DNA of 64,000 nucleotides from Blautia hydrogenotrophica DSM 10507 (GCF_034356035.1 NZ_CP136423.1:1240001-1304000); one strand, 5' to 3'; shown: positions 18,334 through 26,985, numbered from the stretch's first letter. A program made the numbers and translations. Notes: a model not told the origin generated them from the letters alone.

Positions 18334-19587
18334 ATGCTGGAAAATATAAGGCTGTCTTTTCAGGGAATTTGGTCTCATAAGATGCGTTCTTTTTTGACGA
18401 TGCTGGGAATTATTATCGGTATCGCGTCGATCATATCCATTGTATCCACGATAAAAGGGACCAGTGAGCAGATAAAAGAGAATTTAATCGGTGCCGGTAA
18501 CAATGCGGTGACGGTCAGTCTCTATGAGGGAGATATGGAATATGACGCTGAGTATGGCAGCACAGGCTCAAAGACTCCAATTTTGACGGATGGGCAGAAG
18601 GAAGAGATCATGGATTTAGAGGATGTAGAGGACGCTTCCTTCTACTATAGCAGGGCTTATGCCGACAGCATCTACTATGAAAATTCCAGTCTTCAAGGTG
18701 GAAAAGTATTAGGAGTGGATTTGCATTATCTGAATGCTTGCGGATATCTTGTACAAACAGGCAGAGGATTTGTGGAAAAGGACTATGATGGATATAAGAA
18801 GGTTGCTATCCTAGATAGTGTGGCAGCTGCAAGTCTGTTTCCAGATGGAAGCCCGCTAGGAAAAACGATTGAGATTAAGCAGGAGCCTTTTGTCGTAGTG
18901 GGGATTATAGAACAGTCGGATGATTTTGAGCCGGTGATTAACACGATCGACGAGTACTATACTTACGAGCAGGACAGCACGGGACTTGTGTTGATTCCCA
19001 GTGCTTCCTGGCCTGTCGTATATCAGTTTGACGAGCCGCAGAATGTGGTAGTAAAGGCCAGCAGTACAGATACGATGAGCAGTGTTGGAAAAAAAGCAGA
19101 GGATATTCTAAACAGCAATATTGACAGCGACAGCTCGAAGATGAAATACAAGGCTAACGATGTGATGGAGACGGCGAGAAATCTTCAGGAACTCAGCAGG
19201 AGCACGAATTCTCAGATGCTTTGGATTGCGAGTATATCCTTATTGGTTGGCGGCATCGGCGTGATGAACATCATGCTGGTTTCTGTCACAGAGCGTACCA
19301 GTGAAATCGGATTGAAGAAAGCGATCGGTGCCAGGAAAAAGTCTATATTAGTACAATTTTTGACAGAGGCAGCAGTGCTGACTAGTATCGGAGGAGTGTT
19401 AGGCGTATTGGCTGGGTTGGTATTGTCGCAGGTGGTATCTCAGATTTCTAAGACACCTACAGCAATCAGTATTTCAGCGATTGTCGGTTCCGTATTGTTT
19501 TCTATGGTAATTGGTCTGGTGTTTGGATTGTTGCCGTCAGTAAAAGCTGCGAATCTGAATCCTATTGATGCGTTGAGAAGCGAATAA
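18334..19587 (+). CDS. MacB-like ABC transporter permease (FtsX/MacB fold)
   Basis: A 417-residue permease of the mechanotransmission type. A first membrane helix near residues 16-40 ([18 protein letters not shown]) is followed by an extracellular MacB-type domain of about 230 residues and by three C-terminal membrane helices. The junction [34 protein letters not shown] is diagnostic for the MacB family. The ATP-binding part is a separate gene upstream, as usual in Gram-positives. The ribosome site is AGAGGAG. The gene ends with a strong terminator, closing a four-gene operon of adaptor, ATPase, adaptor and permease. Confidence 0.93.
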   Translation: MLENIRLSFQGIWSHKMRSFLTMLGIIIGIASIISIVSTIKGTSEQIKENLIGAGNNAVTVSLYEGDMEYDAEYGSTGSKTPILTDGQKEEIMDLEDVEDASFYYSRAYADSIYYENSSLQGGKVLGVDLHYLNACGYLVQTGRGFVEKDYDGYKKVAILDSVAAASLFPDGSPLGKTIEIKQEPFVVVGIIEQSDDFEPVINTIDEYYTYEQDSTGLVLIPSASWPVVYQFDEPQNVVVKASSTDTMSSVGKKAEDILNSNIDSDSSKMKYKANDVMETARNLQELSRSTNSQMLWIASISLLVGGIGVMNIMLVSVTERTSEIGLKKAIGARKKSILVQFLTEAAVLTSIGGVLGVLAGLVLSQVVSQISKTPTAISISAIVGSVLFSMVIGLVFGLLPSVKAANLNPIDALRSE

Positions 19588-19593
19588 GAAAGA

Positions 19594-19639
19594 GGGTGCC
19601 TCACCATGAAGTTATAGTTCATGGTGAGACACCCTTTTT
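19594..19639 (+). terminator. Strong terminator after the export operon
   Basis: A long stem of GGGTGCCTCACCATGAA (19594-19610) against its near-complement (TTCATGGTGAGACACCC, 19618-19634), followed by TTTTT. This is the end of the four-gene export operon. Confidence 0.93.
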
Positions 19640-19898
19640 GTCATGCAATAGGAAAGACTTTGTTGCGCTAATGCGTAAAAGTTCCTTCCTATTACACAAA
19701 CGCTCTGCTAAAGATGCGCACACCGCAATGAGGAATTTCAACGCAAGGCAATGTTGCGGCGACGTGCAAAGCGAGTTTCGCCCTCAAAGATTGAGGGGAT
19801 GGGGAGTTGAAGTGTATTTGCTTACTTTATTAGATAAGCACGGCAGCTGCTTGATGGGCGACGGACAGCGAACAACAAAGCTGTGAGCTGGCTGCGAT
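19640..19898. other. Gene-free stretch with a dispersed-repeat sequence
   Basis: About 260 bases between the export operon terminator and the 3' end of the kinase gene. A 96-codon reading frame runs through it from 19596, but it starts inside the terminator stem and looks non-coding. It includes one copy of a repeat also found after the response regulator gene (see 19756-19814). No terminator for the kinase gene was identified. Confidence 0.5.
19756..19814 (+). repeat. Imperfect dispersed repeat, copy A
   Basis: Shares GCGGCG, GCAAA, GCCCTCAA, GATTGA, GGG, GGAG and GAAGTG in the same order and spacing with 23956-24015. Both copies have the same orientation and each lies just beyond the 3' end of one of the two-component genes. 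Confidence 0.6.
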
Positions 19899-21194
19899 CT
19901 ATTTGACAAACGGAAGTAGCAGCGTAAAAGTAGCTCCACCGCCAGGAGTATCGGACAATTTTAATGAACCGTGGTGAAGCCGGGCGATTTCTAGGGCAAT
20001 AGAAAGTCCCAGGCCGTAGTGCCCTTTTTTATGGCGAGATTGATCTGAACGGTAAAAACGTTGGAAAACCACTTCTTTTTCCTCGGGAGGAATGCCAGGC
20101 CCATTGTCAGCAACAGAAAGGATGAAATATTCCTTGGTCTGTTTCAGCAGGAGGGTGATTTTACTGCCGTCAGGGGTATAAGAGAGGGCGTTGTCTATAA
20201 AAATTGAAAGGACCTGCTGTATGCGGTTTTTATCACACTTATACGGCGGACATGACAGTTCAGGAAGCTGAATGCAAAGCTGCTTATTTTTTTCCTTGGA
20301 CAGAGGTTCGTATTTTTCATAGATATCTAAAAGTAAAGTGTCCAGCTCTGTAGGAGCCATAGAGACAGTCCAGGAATGGTTATCAGCGTTGGCCAAAAGA
20401 AGCATGTCCTGGATTAACAGTGTCATTCTCTCAGTTTCTTGTTCCATAATTCCATAGAAATGTTCTGTCTTAGACGGGGCAGACTTTTGTACAGCACAAA
20501 GACAGGAACGAAGAACGGCCAGCGGAGTACGCAGCTCATGGGAAGCAGAAGCGATAAACTGTGTCTGTTTTCTTCTGCTTTCCTCGATAGGAGAGAGAAG
20601 ATGGCGGGTGAAAAACCAAGAAAAAATACCTAGACATACAATACCAAGAAGAACGGCTGCAAGAAAGATAAAACGCAGGTGGTTTTTCTGGGCATAAAGC
20701 AAATCTAAAGGGTATAGGATGATTGCAGTCAGGAAACCATTTTCTTTAGGAAGAAAGGCGACGCCAGCATAGTATTTTTTCTGATCAGTGCCAGACATGG
20801 AAAATTCCACGTGTTGTGAAAGAATATTCTTGGCAGTGTAGGTGTCCAGATTCAAAGAATGTTTTTCTTGGGCTTCTTTTAGGGCCTGAGTGTAGAGTTG
20901 CGTAAGCTTAGGCTCTTCTTTTAAATCAGTGAAAAAAAGTGGTTGCTGATTATCTAAGATTTTGATGGAAAAATGGTTATTGAGTTCCTGTTCTAGCAGC
21001 CATTGATGGGGAATCATGGATTGTGCTTCCAGGTAAGAATATATGGAACTGGTGGAATTCAAGAAATTATTGTAGCTGTTTTGATCTATGCTTTTTTGAG
21101 AAATGTAAAGACAGCCACCGGACATAGCAGCTAAGATGAAGCCGGTTCCAAGGGTAAAAAATATAGTCAGCTGTATGCGAAGTTTTCGAAACAT
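19899..21194 (-). CDS. Membrane sensor histidine kinase
   Basis: A 431-residue two-component sensor. Membrane helix 1 is at about 10-30, an extracellular sensor at about 33-170, helix 2 at about 174-195 (FIFLAAVLLGIVCLGIFSWFF). The phosphoacceptor H219 lies in FIASASHELRTPLAVLRS. The catalytic domain has the N box (IFIDNALSYTPDG), G1 (DNGPGIPPEE), the F box (FQRFYRSDQ) and G2 (GHYGLGLSIA). It ends with the typical GGGATFTLLLP. All residues for kinase activity are present. A regulator of the right family lies on the same strand, but 2.9 kb away and separated by a gene on the other strand, so pairing with it is inferred. It has a plausible promoter of its own and the ribosome site AGGAGGATGAT. 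Confidence 0.94.
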   Translation of the reverse strand: MFRKLRIQLTIFFTLGTGFILAAMSGGCLYISQKSIDQNSYNNFLNSTSSIYSYLEAQSMIPHQWLLEQELNNHFSIKILDNQQPLFFTDLKEEPKLTQLYTQALKEAQEKHSLNLDTYTAKNILSQHVEFSMSGTDQKKYYAGVAFLPKENGFLTAIILYPLDLLYAQKNHLRFIFLAAVLLGIVCLGIFSWFFTRHLLSPIEESRRKQTQFIASASHELRTPLAVLRSCLCAVQKSAPSKTEHFYGIMEQETERMTLLIQDMLLLANADNHSWTVSMAPTELDTLLLDIYEKYEPLSKEKNKQLCIQLPELSCPPYKCDKNRIQQVLSIFIDNALSYTPDGSKITLLLKQTKEYFILSVADNGPGIPPEEKEVVFQRFYRSDQSRHKKGHYGLGLSIALEIARLHHGSLKLSDTPGGGATFTLLLPFVK

Positions 21195-21238
21195 ATCATC
21201 CTCCTATTTCTACAGGTTTTTAACCATTACATAGGTAT

Positions 21239-21267
21239 AGTATACTGTTTTTTCTCTAAAATGTCTC
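21239..21267 (-). promoter_or_regulatory. Possible promoter of the kinase gene
   Basis: On the minus strand GAGACA (21267-21262) and TATACT (21244-21239) are 17 bases apart. The -35 box is a partial match. It implies the kinase can be transcribed without the regulator gene. Confidence 0.5.
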
Positions 21268-21296
21268 TATCTATATGCGGTGACGAAGCATAAATT

Positions 21297-21458
21297 GTAA
21301 CAGTTCAGCCAGAGCCATTCGTAAAACGCACTTGCGTACCTATTGTGACTAACGCTGTCGTTTTACTTATGAAAAGGCGTTCAGCTGATAGATGTCCGCT
21401 CGCGAAAATATACAAGTATGTTTTATGCCTTCCGTACACTGTATGGCTGAACTGCTAC
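21297..21458. repeat. Palindromic intergenic element with terminal inverted repeats
   Basis: GTAACAGTTCAGCCA (21297-21311) and TGGCTGAACTGCTAC (21444-21458) are inverted with one mismatch. Inside, GTAAAACG (21321-21328) is inverted against CGTTTTAC (21359-21366). No coding capacity. This shape is that of a small non-autonomous mobile element or a structured RNA. Confidence 0.6.
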
Positions 21459-21540
21459 TATAACTTTTTGAGGGTTTAGAGAAAAGATAGAGAAATCAAT
21501 GTTATGCTGATAAAAACAATGAGACAGGGGAGGATATATT

Positions 21541-23841
21541 ATGAAAAAAAACTGGAAAAAACTTTTTTGCCGTCTTTTGGCAGGTACGATGGCGGGAGTA
21601 CTTCTTATGGGAACCGCGGGCTGTAAAGGAGGAGAAAAAGAAGAAAAAGAAAAGGAAGTGGTCATGGGAAGGTATCTAGAAGAAGAAATTCCGCTCCCAG
21701 AAGGAGCGCAAGGAATTGTGGAGGCTACTCGGCTTTCCGATGGAAAACTAGCGCTTCTAGGATACGATGAGCAGTATATGACACATTACTGGCAGTCTGC
21801 AGATGACGGGGAAACCTGGGAAGAGCAAGGGAATATGCCTCAGGAGCTGAAGCTGGCCGACGGGGAACAACAGACTGCAATGTCTGTCGGGGCAATCCGA
21901 CAGGACGGAGCGGTTCTCTGCGTGGTGACTACCTATGATGTGGATACGGCGGATGTAGTAGAAGACAAGACCTATATACGAAATACAGATGGAACTTACA
22001 CAGAGGTCAATATGAAGTATCCAGACGGTTTTACTCAGGCCATCGACATAAAGTGGTTGTCAGATCAGGAAGTAATCGTTCAGGATTCCGTTGTCGGTCT
22101 TTATGAAATGGATCTCTCAGATGGAAGTGTAAAAAATCAATTTATTGAAGAAGGCCAGGTCTTTACCACTTTCGGAATCGTCGAAAATTACTTAATTGTT
22201 GTGGGAGCAGATGAGATTTCGTACTATGATCTGGACACAGGCAAAATCGAGGAAGAGGATTCGGCCTTGACAGAACAGATTAAAAATAGTGGGGCCGATC
22301 AAAATCTGACCAGCTATGGTACGTCACCATTGCTGATTTGCCAGAAGGGGAAAGACGGCAAGCTATTTTATTGTGATTCCACGGGAATTTACTCCCATGT
22401 GATAAAGGGAAATGCGATGGAACAGGTGGTAGATGGAAAACTGAATTCCATAGGCGATCCGAGTGTCGGACTCATGGGTATGTTTTTGGGAGATGAAAAT
22501 GCAATTTATCTGGCTGTATCTACAGGGGAAGAACACCAACTATTAAAATATGCGTACTCGAAAGACACACCTTCCGTACCTTCGAAAGAGATTAAGATCT
22601 ATGCTTTGGAAGAAAATGCGGAACTACAACAGGCGATATCACTTTTCCAAAAAGAGAATCCAGATTATTATGTTTCTCTGGAAGTGGGAATGTCAGAGGA
22701 CAATTCCATCACAGCCACAGATGCGTTGAAGACTTTGAACACAGAGATCATGGCTGGAAAAGGGCCTGACCTGCTTATGTTAGACGGAATGCCGGTTTCT
22801 ACTTATGAGGAGAAAGGAATGCTGTCAGACATCAGCGATGTGATTGAGAAGGTAGATAAGTCAGAGGGGATTTTGGATAACATTCAGGAAGCATACACGA
22901 AGGAGAATGAAATTTATGAATTCCCAGGAAGATTCTCTATTCCGCTTGTGGTAGGGCCAAAAGATCAAATAGAGGCTATGCAGACTCTGGAAGGGTTGAC
23001 GAAGGTGGCTGAAAGGTATTCTGAGACGAACGATTCTGTGAGACTTTTCAGTGATATGACCCCAGAATTCTTGTCGGAAAGTTTGGTGGATGGGGCTTAC
23101 GCCGCATGGATTCAGGAAGACAGAACTTTAGACGAGAATTTACTAAAAGAGTATTTTGAGTCTGTGAAGAAACTCTATGATACAGATAGTCATGATGAAC
23201 AGTTAAGAGAGAATGTCGTGATGCAGAATTATCCTCATTTGGAACTTTCCTATGTCGACGGGATGGTCCTGCAGATTTATGGAAAAGAGTGTGCCGCAGC
23301 GGTTGGAAATTTGGCTTCACCGGATGGATTTTCGCAGATTACGTCTTGCATGAATAACATGGAAGATACCGAAATCGATTACGAAGTATGGAACGGTCAA
23401 AAAGAAGGCTGTTTCTCGCCGGTGATGCTGATGGGGGTAAATAGTAAAAGCAAAAATCAAGAGGAAGCAAAAGCCTTTTTGGAGTTCTTGTATTCAGAGA
23501 AAGCTCAGAGATTGTCCATGGGATATGGACTCACTGTGAACGAGAAAGTCTATGACTCCCAGGAGTATTGGGCAGTCGGAGATGGAACCACCGTAGGATA
23601 TACTGTCCAAGACGGAGATGGGGTGGAGAGGCAGGTTTTCCTGAATATGGAAAACTCTTCCGCAGATCAGGTGAAGAAAATTCAGGAAATAGGAAAGAGC
23701 CTGAATACGCCTTCGCAGCTAGATAAAACGGTGATGGAAGCTGTGAGAGGACAGCTTACCGACTATATAGACGGAAAAATAGAACTGGACGAGGCAGTTC
23801 AAAACGTAATTCAAAAAGTAAACCTATATCTTGCAGAATAG
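21541..23841 (+). CDS. Extracellular solute-binding lipoprotein, N-terminally extended
   Basis: A 766-residue lipoprotein. The signal peptide ends in the lipobox MGTAGCKGG (Cys near 28). About 320 residues after that look like a beta-propeller-type module, with repeated short strands such as TRLSDGKLALLGYD and WQSADDGETWEEQGNMP. The part from about residue 355 (KEIKIYALEENAELQQAISLFQKENPDYYV) to the end is a family 1 extracellular solute-binding fold (sugar-binding type), including EIMAGKGPDLLMLDGMP and GVNSKSKNQEEAKAFLEFLYSEKAQ. No transport permease or ATPase is next to it, so it may serve a transporter elsewhere or act as a sensor partner for the flanking two-component genes. The flanking kinase and regulator genes are on the other strand. 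The fold call for the N-terminal half is a guess from repeats. Confidence 0.8.
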   Translation: MKKNWKKLFCRLLAGTMAGVLLMGTAGCKGGEKEEKEKEVVMGRYLEEEIPLPEGAQGIVEATRLSDGKLALLGYDEQYMTHYWQSADDGETWEEQGNMPQELKLADGEQQTAMSVGAIRQDGAVLCVVTTYDVDTADVVEDKTYIRNTDGTYTEVNMKYPDGFTQAIDIKWLSDQEVIVQDSVVGLYEMDLSDGSVKNQFIEEGQVFTTFGIVENYLIVVGADEISYYDLDTGKIEEEDSALTEQIKNSGADQNLTSYGTSPLLICQKGKDGKLFYCDSTGIYSHVIKGNAMEQVVDGKLNSIGDPSVGLMGMFLGDENAIYLAVSTGEEHQLLKYAYSKDTPSVPSKEIKIYALEENAELQQAISLFQKENPDYYVSLEVGMSEDNSITATDALKTLNTEIMAGKGPDLLMLDGMPVSTYEEKGMLSDISDVIEKVDKSEGILDNIQEAYTKENEIYEFPGRFSIPLVVGPKDQIEAMQTLEGLTKVAERYSETNDSVRLFSDMTPEFLSESLVDGAYAAWIQEDRTLDENLLKEYFESVKKLYDTDSHDEQLRENVVMQNYPHLELSYVDGMVLQIYGKECAAAVGNLASPDGFSQITSCMNNMEDTEIDYEVWNGQKEGCFSPVMLMGVNSKSKNQEEAKAFLEFLYSEKAQRLSMGYGLTVNEKVYDSQEYWAVGDGTTVGYTVQDGDGVERQVFLNMENSSADQVKKIQEIGKSLNTPSQLDKTVMEAVRGQLTDYIDGKIELDEAVQNVIQKVNLYLAE

Positions 23842-23891
23842 AGAAAGATAATTTTGAAAACAGATATTCTGTTAGTATGTGGAAAGAACAT

Positions 23892-23938
23892 AAAAAGAAA
23901 GGATGGAGTGCGGGTAAACTGCCCATCCTTTCTTTTTT
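23892..23938 (+). terminator. Intrinsic terminator after the solute-binding gene
   Basis: AAAGAAAGGATGG (ending 23906) pairs with CCATCCTTTCTTT (23923-23935) around a 16-base loop and is followed by TTT. Confidence 0.9.
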
Positions 23939-23955
23939 AGGAAGGTATTTGTCAT

Positions 23956-24015
23956 GCGGCGGCGCGCAAAATGGGGCGATGCCCTCAAGATTGAAGGGAA
24001 AGGAGAACGGAAGTG
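23956..24015 (+). repeat. Imperfect dispersed repeat, copy B
   Basis: Second copy of the repeat at 19756-19814, same orientation, starting with GCGGCGGCGCGCAAA and containing GCCCTCAAGATTGA. It sits 40 bases past the 3' end of the response regulator gene. Confidence 0.6.
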
Positions 24016-24055
24016 GGCTCGTCTATTTTATTTGAATTCCTAGGCAAAAGTCTTT

Positions 24056-24733
24056 TCAACGATATACTTCTAGCTGATATCCCACACCTCTTACGGCTTT
24101 CAACTCTAACCTGCTGTCCACAGATCGGAGTCTGCGTCTCAAAAAATAGATATAGTTATCTAGGTTACCGTCTTCAACTTCAGAATCAGGGCCCCACACC
24201 CGTGACAAAAGTGTCTGACGAGGTAGAATTTGTCCAGGATTGCGCAGAAAAATCTCCATCAGAGCTCCCTCTTTTTTGGAGAGAGAACATTCTTTGGTAT
24301 GGCAAAAGAGCTTTTTCTGGTCAGGGTCAAAGGAGATGTCTCCGAGAGAAATTACAGAGGAACCTTCCCATTTTTGGGGACGGCGGCTGAGACAGCGGAT
24401 ACGAGCCATCAATTCTTCAAAGGCAAATGGTTTTACCATATAGTCGTCAGCACCGCAGTCTAAACCGGTTATTTTATCCTGCAAACTAGAGAGAGCTGTT
24501 AGGAAAATAACCGGTGTAAAAATCTTTTCTCTACGTAAAGCTTTTAGTACTGAAATTCCATCCATGGAAGGAAGCATTCGATCTAACAGGATGAGATCAT
24601 GTACCCGCTCCCGTATGAAGAAAAGTGCATCTTCTCCGTCCATACAGGTATCAACCAAAAAACCTTCCTGCTCGAGCTGATATTGAAGGGTATAACATAG
24701 ATTTTCATCATCTTCTACAAGTAAAATGCGCAT
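24056..24733 (-). CDS. OmpR-family DNA-binding response regulator
   Basis: A 225-residue regulator with a receiver domain and a winged-helix DNA-binding domain. The acidic pair is in EDD (residues 7-9), the phosphoacceptor is D51 in LILLDRMLP, and the switch residues are T79 and K101 (MVKPF). The C-terminal half has the winged-helix features SKKEGALMEIFLRNPGQILPRQTLLSRVWG and the recognition helix NLDNYIYFLRRRL, ending in VRGVGYQL. It has its own promoter and the ribosome site GAGGTGA. In most relatives the kinase gene follows directly; here the next gene on this strand is the kinase at 21194, beyond a gene on the opposite strand. Confidence 0.95.
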   Translation of the reverse strand: MRILLVEDDENLCYTLQYQLEQEGFLVDTCMDGEDALFFIRERVHDLILLDRMLPSMDGISVLKALRREKIFTPVIFLTALSSLQDKITGLDCGADDYMVKPFAFEELMARIRCLSRRPQKWEGSSVISLGDISFDPDQKKLFCHTKECSLSKKEGALMEIFLRNPGQILPRQTLLSRVWGPDSEVEDGNLDNYIYFLRRRLRSVDSRLELKAVRGVGYQLEVYR

Positions 24734-24751
24734 AAAGTCACCTCGCCTATT

Positions 24752-24780
24752 ATTATAATATCAGCTGAAGTATAGCACAA
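24752..24780 (-). promoter_or_regulatory. Promoter of the response regulator gene
   Basis: On the minus strand TTGTGC (24780-24775) and a consensus TATAAT (24757-24752) are 17 bases apart, about 20 bases upstream of the ATG. Confidence 0.7.
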
Positions 24781-24957
24781 GAGTCTCTAAAATTTCTCAA
24801 AATTACCAAGATAATGTAGAAATTAATACAATAGAAAAGGCAAAGAAAAACAGCTACCCCCTAGATAGAAATGCGGCATTGCTGAATCGTAGAAATGATT
24901 TCCATTGTGTATAGATAGAAAAATTCTAAAGTGGAGGAAACCGGCTGGAATAAGAGG

Positions 24958-25008
24958 AAAAGTGTGTAAAAAGTATTCGCAGTGAATCGATAAAAGTGTA
25001 TAAAAAAA
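24958..25008 (+). repeat. Two direct repeats upstream of the EPS initiation gene promoter
   Basis: AAAAGTGTGTAAAAA (24958-24972) and AAAAGTGTATAAAAA (24992-25006) are direct repeats 34 bases apart, about 55 bases upstream of the -35 box. They could be activator or repressor sites. Confidence 0.4.
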
Positions 25009-25060
25009 TTACAAGTTAAAAACTAATTATGTCGAAAAGAATAAAAACGTAAGAAAGCGC

Positions 25061-25088
25061 TTGTGGATTGCATAAGTTATGCTATAAT
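25061..25088 (+). promoter_or_regulatory. Promoter of the initiating sugar transferase, with extended -10
   Basis: TTGTGG (25061-25066) and TATAAT (25083-25088) are 16 bases apart, with TG at 25080-25081 giving an extended -10. The palindrome AAGCGCTT (25055-25062) overlaps the -35 box; GAAAGCGCTT resembles the core of a catabolite-responsive (cre) site, with 2-3 mismatches to consensus. Confidence 0.7.
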
Positions 25089-25145
25089 GATTACGGTTCG
25101 ACAAAACAAATAGAGAGCATTTAGAAATGTAATGGAGGCTTACTG

Positions 25146-26573
25146 ATGTACAAGAGAAAACCGGATGGTTGGCTTAAGCACGTCGATTTTATTATTCTGG
25201 ATTTATTAAGTATGCATCTGGCATTTGTAATTGCCTTTGTTATTCGCCAAGGAGCTGCATTGCCCTATGCAGATTCGTTTTACCGCAATATCGCTATTGT
25301 GCTTTCTCTTTTGTACCTGGTTGTAATCTTTTTAACACAAAGTCATAAAGGCATTATGAGAAGGGGGTACTACAAAGAGTTAGTCGCGAGTGTGAAGCAT
25401 GTTACTTATATTGTTGGCTTGCTTTTGTGTTATTTATTTTTTACCCAGACGTCAAAGAATTATTCGAGAATTATTTTTTTGATTATGTGGGTAATTCAGA
25501 TAGGTTTGACCTATCTGTTTCGAATTCTATGGAAAGAAAGAATTAAGAGGTTATCTGAGTCAGGGGAAGGCCATAGATCGTTGCTTCTTCTTACTACCAG
25601 TGAGCGGGCTCAAAAAGTTATCAAGACTATGAAGGATAACAATTATGAGTATTTAAAGTTTGCAGGTGTGGGGATTTTGGACAAAGATATATGTGGCAGA
25701 GAGATTGAAGGAGTTTCCGTTGTAGCCAATGTAGACAACGTGTTGAATTGGATAAAACAAAATTGGGTAGACGAAGTATTCATAGAGATGTCGACGGAAA
25801 TGCAAGATGCAGTAATTTCCCAGCGCCTAGTGGACAGTTGTATGGAAATGGGAATTACAGTGCATCGGAAGCTGGCAAAAAATATTATCAACTCCCGTAA
25901 CCAGTCCATAGAAACTCTTGCTGGATACACTGTGCTTTCAACTAGCGGGGTAAATATGATAACCACAAAGCAGCTATTTTTTAAGAGAATTATTGATATC
26001 TGTGGTGGGTTTGTAGGTTGTATTTTGACAGGAATCGTCTTCCTTTTTGTGGCTCCGTGCATTTACGTAAAATCTCCAGGTCCAATTTTCTTTGCTCAAG
26101 TTAGAGTAGGTAAAAATGGCAAACTCTTTAAAATTTATAAATTCCGAAGCATGTATATGGATGCTGAGGAGAGGAAGAAAGAGTTGATGGCTCAAAATGA
26201 AATGCAGGGATTTATGTTTAAGATGGAAAACGATCCCAGAATTATCAAAGGCATTGGAAGTTTCATTCGAAAAACTTCTATTGATGAGTTGCCACAGTTT
26301 TGGAATGTGCTGAAAGGAGACATGAGTCTGGTAGGAACTAGACCGCCGACACTCGATGAGTGGGAACAGTATGAACTTCATCACCGAAAGAGGTTGGCAA
26401 TTAAACCTGGAATCACTGGCATGTGGCAGGTGAGTGGCAGAAATAACATCACCGATTTTGAAGAAGTTGTGGAGTTGGATACTAAGTACATTTTGAATTG
26501 GTCTTTTAAATTGGACATTCTGATTCTACTGAAAACGGTGCTGATCGTTCTGAAAGGACGAGGAGCGGCATAA
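25146..26573 (+). CDS. Undecaprenyl-phosphate sugar phosphotransferase (WbaP/CpsE type)
   Basis: A 475-residue initiating enzyme that moves a sugar-1-phosphate from a nucleotide sugar to undecaprenyl phosphate, the first step of surface polysaccharide assembly at the membrane. Four N-terminal membrane helices (about residues 12-130) are followed by a Rossmann-like cytoplasmic domain and a fifth helix (about 285-305), then the bacterial sugar transferase domain: KRIIDICGGFVGCIL, YVKSPGPIFFAQVRVGKNGKLFKIYKFRSM, the conserved RKTSIDELPQFWNVLKGDMSLVGTRPP, and KPGITGMWQVSGRN. It is the only initiating transferase in the window, so it probably serves several of the following units. The precise sugar cannot be read from sequence. 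Confidence 0.94.
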   Translation: MYKRKPDGWLKHVDFIILDLLSMHLAFVIAFVIRQGAALPYADSFYRNIAIVLSLLYLVVIFLTQSHKGIMRRGYYKELVASVKHVTYIVGLLLCYLFFTQTSKNYSRIIFLIMWVIQIGLTYLFRILWKERIKRLSESGEGHRSLLLLTTSERAQKVIKTMKDNNYEYLKFAGVGILDKDICGREIEGVSVVANVDNVLNWIKQNWVDEVFIEMSTEMQDAVISQRLVDSCMEMGITVHRKLAKNIINSRNQSIETLAGYTVLSTSGVNMITTKQLFFKRIIDICGGFVGCILTGIVFLFVAPCIYVKSPGPIFFAQVRVGKNGKLFKIYKFRSMYMDAEERKKELMAQNEMQGFMFKMENDPRIIKGIGSFIRKTSIDELPQFWNVLKGDMSLVGTRPPTLDEWEQYELHHRKRLAIKPGITGMWQVSGRNNITDFEEVVELDTKYILNWSFKLDILILLKTVLIVLKGRGAA

Positions 26574-26613
26574 AAAAGGAAATTAGTCGTTACAATTCAG
26601 ATTTCCAATGTCC

Positions 26614-26699
26614 CGCGATGCGTTTTAGAACGTTTTGCACAAAAATTCTGAGACATACTTGCGCCAAACTGCTGTTTGCAGCAGTTTGTGTGCATCGCG
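26614..26699. repeat. Nested palindromic element
   Basis: Outer arms CGCGATGC (26614-26621) and GCATCGCG (26692-26699) are perfect inverted repeats. Inside is a perfect 10-bp hairpin, CAAACTGCTG (26665-26674) and CAGCAGTTTG (26679-26688), with a 4-base loop. No T run follows, so it is not a simple terminator. Confidence 0.6.
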
Positions 26700-26827
26700 A
26701 AGCATGTGATCGCTCACAAACCGCAAGTGAGTGAACAATAGCAATTAGCCAGATGTTGAATTATAAGATTGATTGGAAAACTTGATTTTACTCGACAGCT
26801 GTGTTATTTTGATAGAAACAAAACAAA

Positions 26828-26833
26828 TATAAT
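26828..26833 (+). promoter_or_regulatory. Possible -10 box for unit A
   Basis: A consensus TATAAT without a good -35 box. If used, the mRNA would start near 26840 and run through the terminator-like hairpin and the conserved motif before the first gene at 27048. Confidence 0.35.
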
Positions 26834-26870
26834 GTAGAGCATACTGCTGTTTTCATTTGTGAATATGAGT

Positions 26871-26901
26871 TTAAGAAAAGCCCCTGGTGGGTTTTTCTTA
26901 A
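26871..26901 (+). terminator. Terminator-like hairpin in the unit A leader
   Basis: TTAAGAAAAGCCC (26871-26883) pairs with GGGTTTTTCTTAA (26889-26901), one G-T pair, with a 5-base loop. The A tract, GC core and T tract make it look like an intrinsic terminator. It may end transcription of the sugar transferase gene, or act as an attenuator in the unit A leader. Confidence 0.7.
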
Positions 26902-26985
26902 GCCCTATGGTTGGATAATTTTAGAAAAGCAGCCAGAAAGTAGTAGGAGAGCAGTGGGAGAGAAGCTGTATGGCGATGAACTACG

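Larger units (their letters stand above)
21195..21540. other. Divergent intergenic region between kinase and binding-protein genes
   Basis: Holds the kinase promoter and a 162-base palindromic element (21297-21458). Just before the next gene is the ribosome site GGGGAGG; no clear promoter for that gene was seen. Confidence 0.5.
24781..25145. other. Intergenic region before the polysaccharide cluster
   Basis: About 365 bases between the regulator promoter and the sugar transferase gene. It holds the direct repeats at 24958-25008 and the promoter at 25061-25088. Nothing else was seen. Confidence 0.5.

Noticed and set aside
19596..19886. A 96-codon plus-strand frame between the export operon and the kinase gene.
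   Set aside because: It begins within a terminator hairpin and runs through a dispersed repeat; composition does not look like a real protein.
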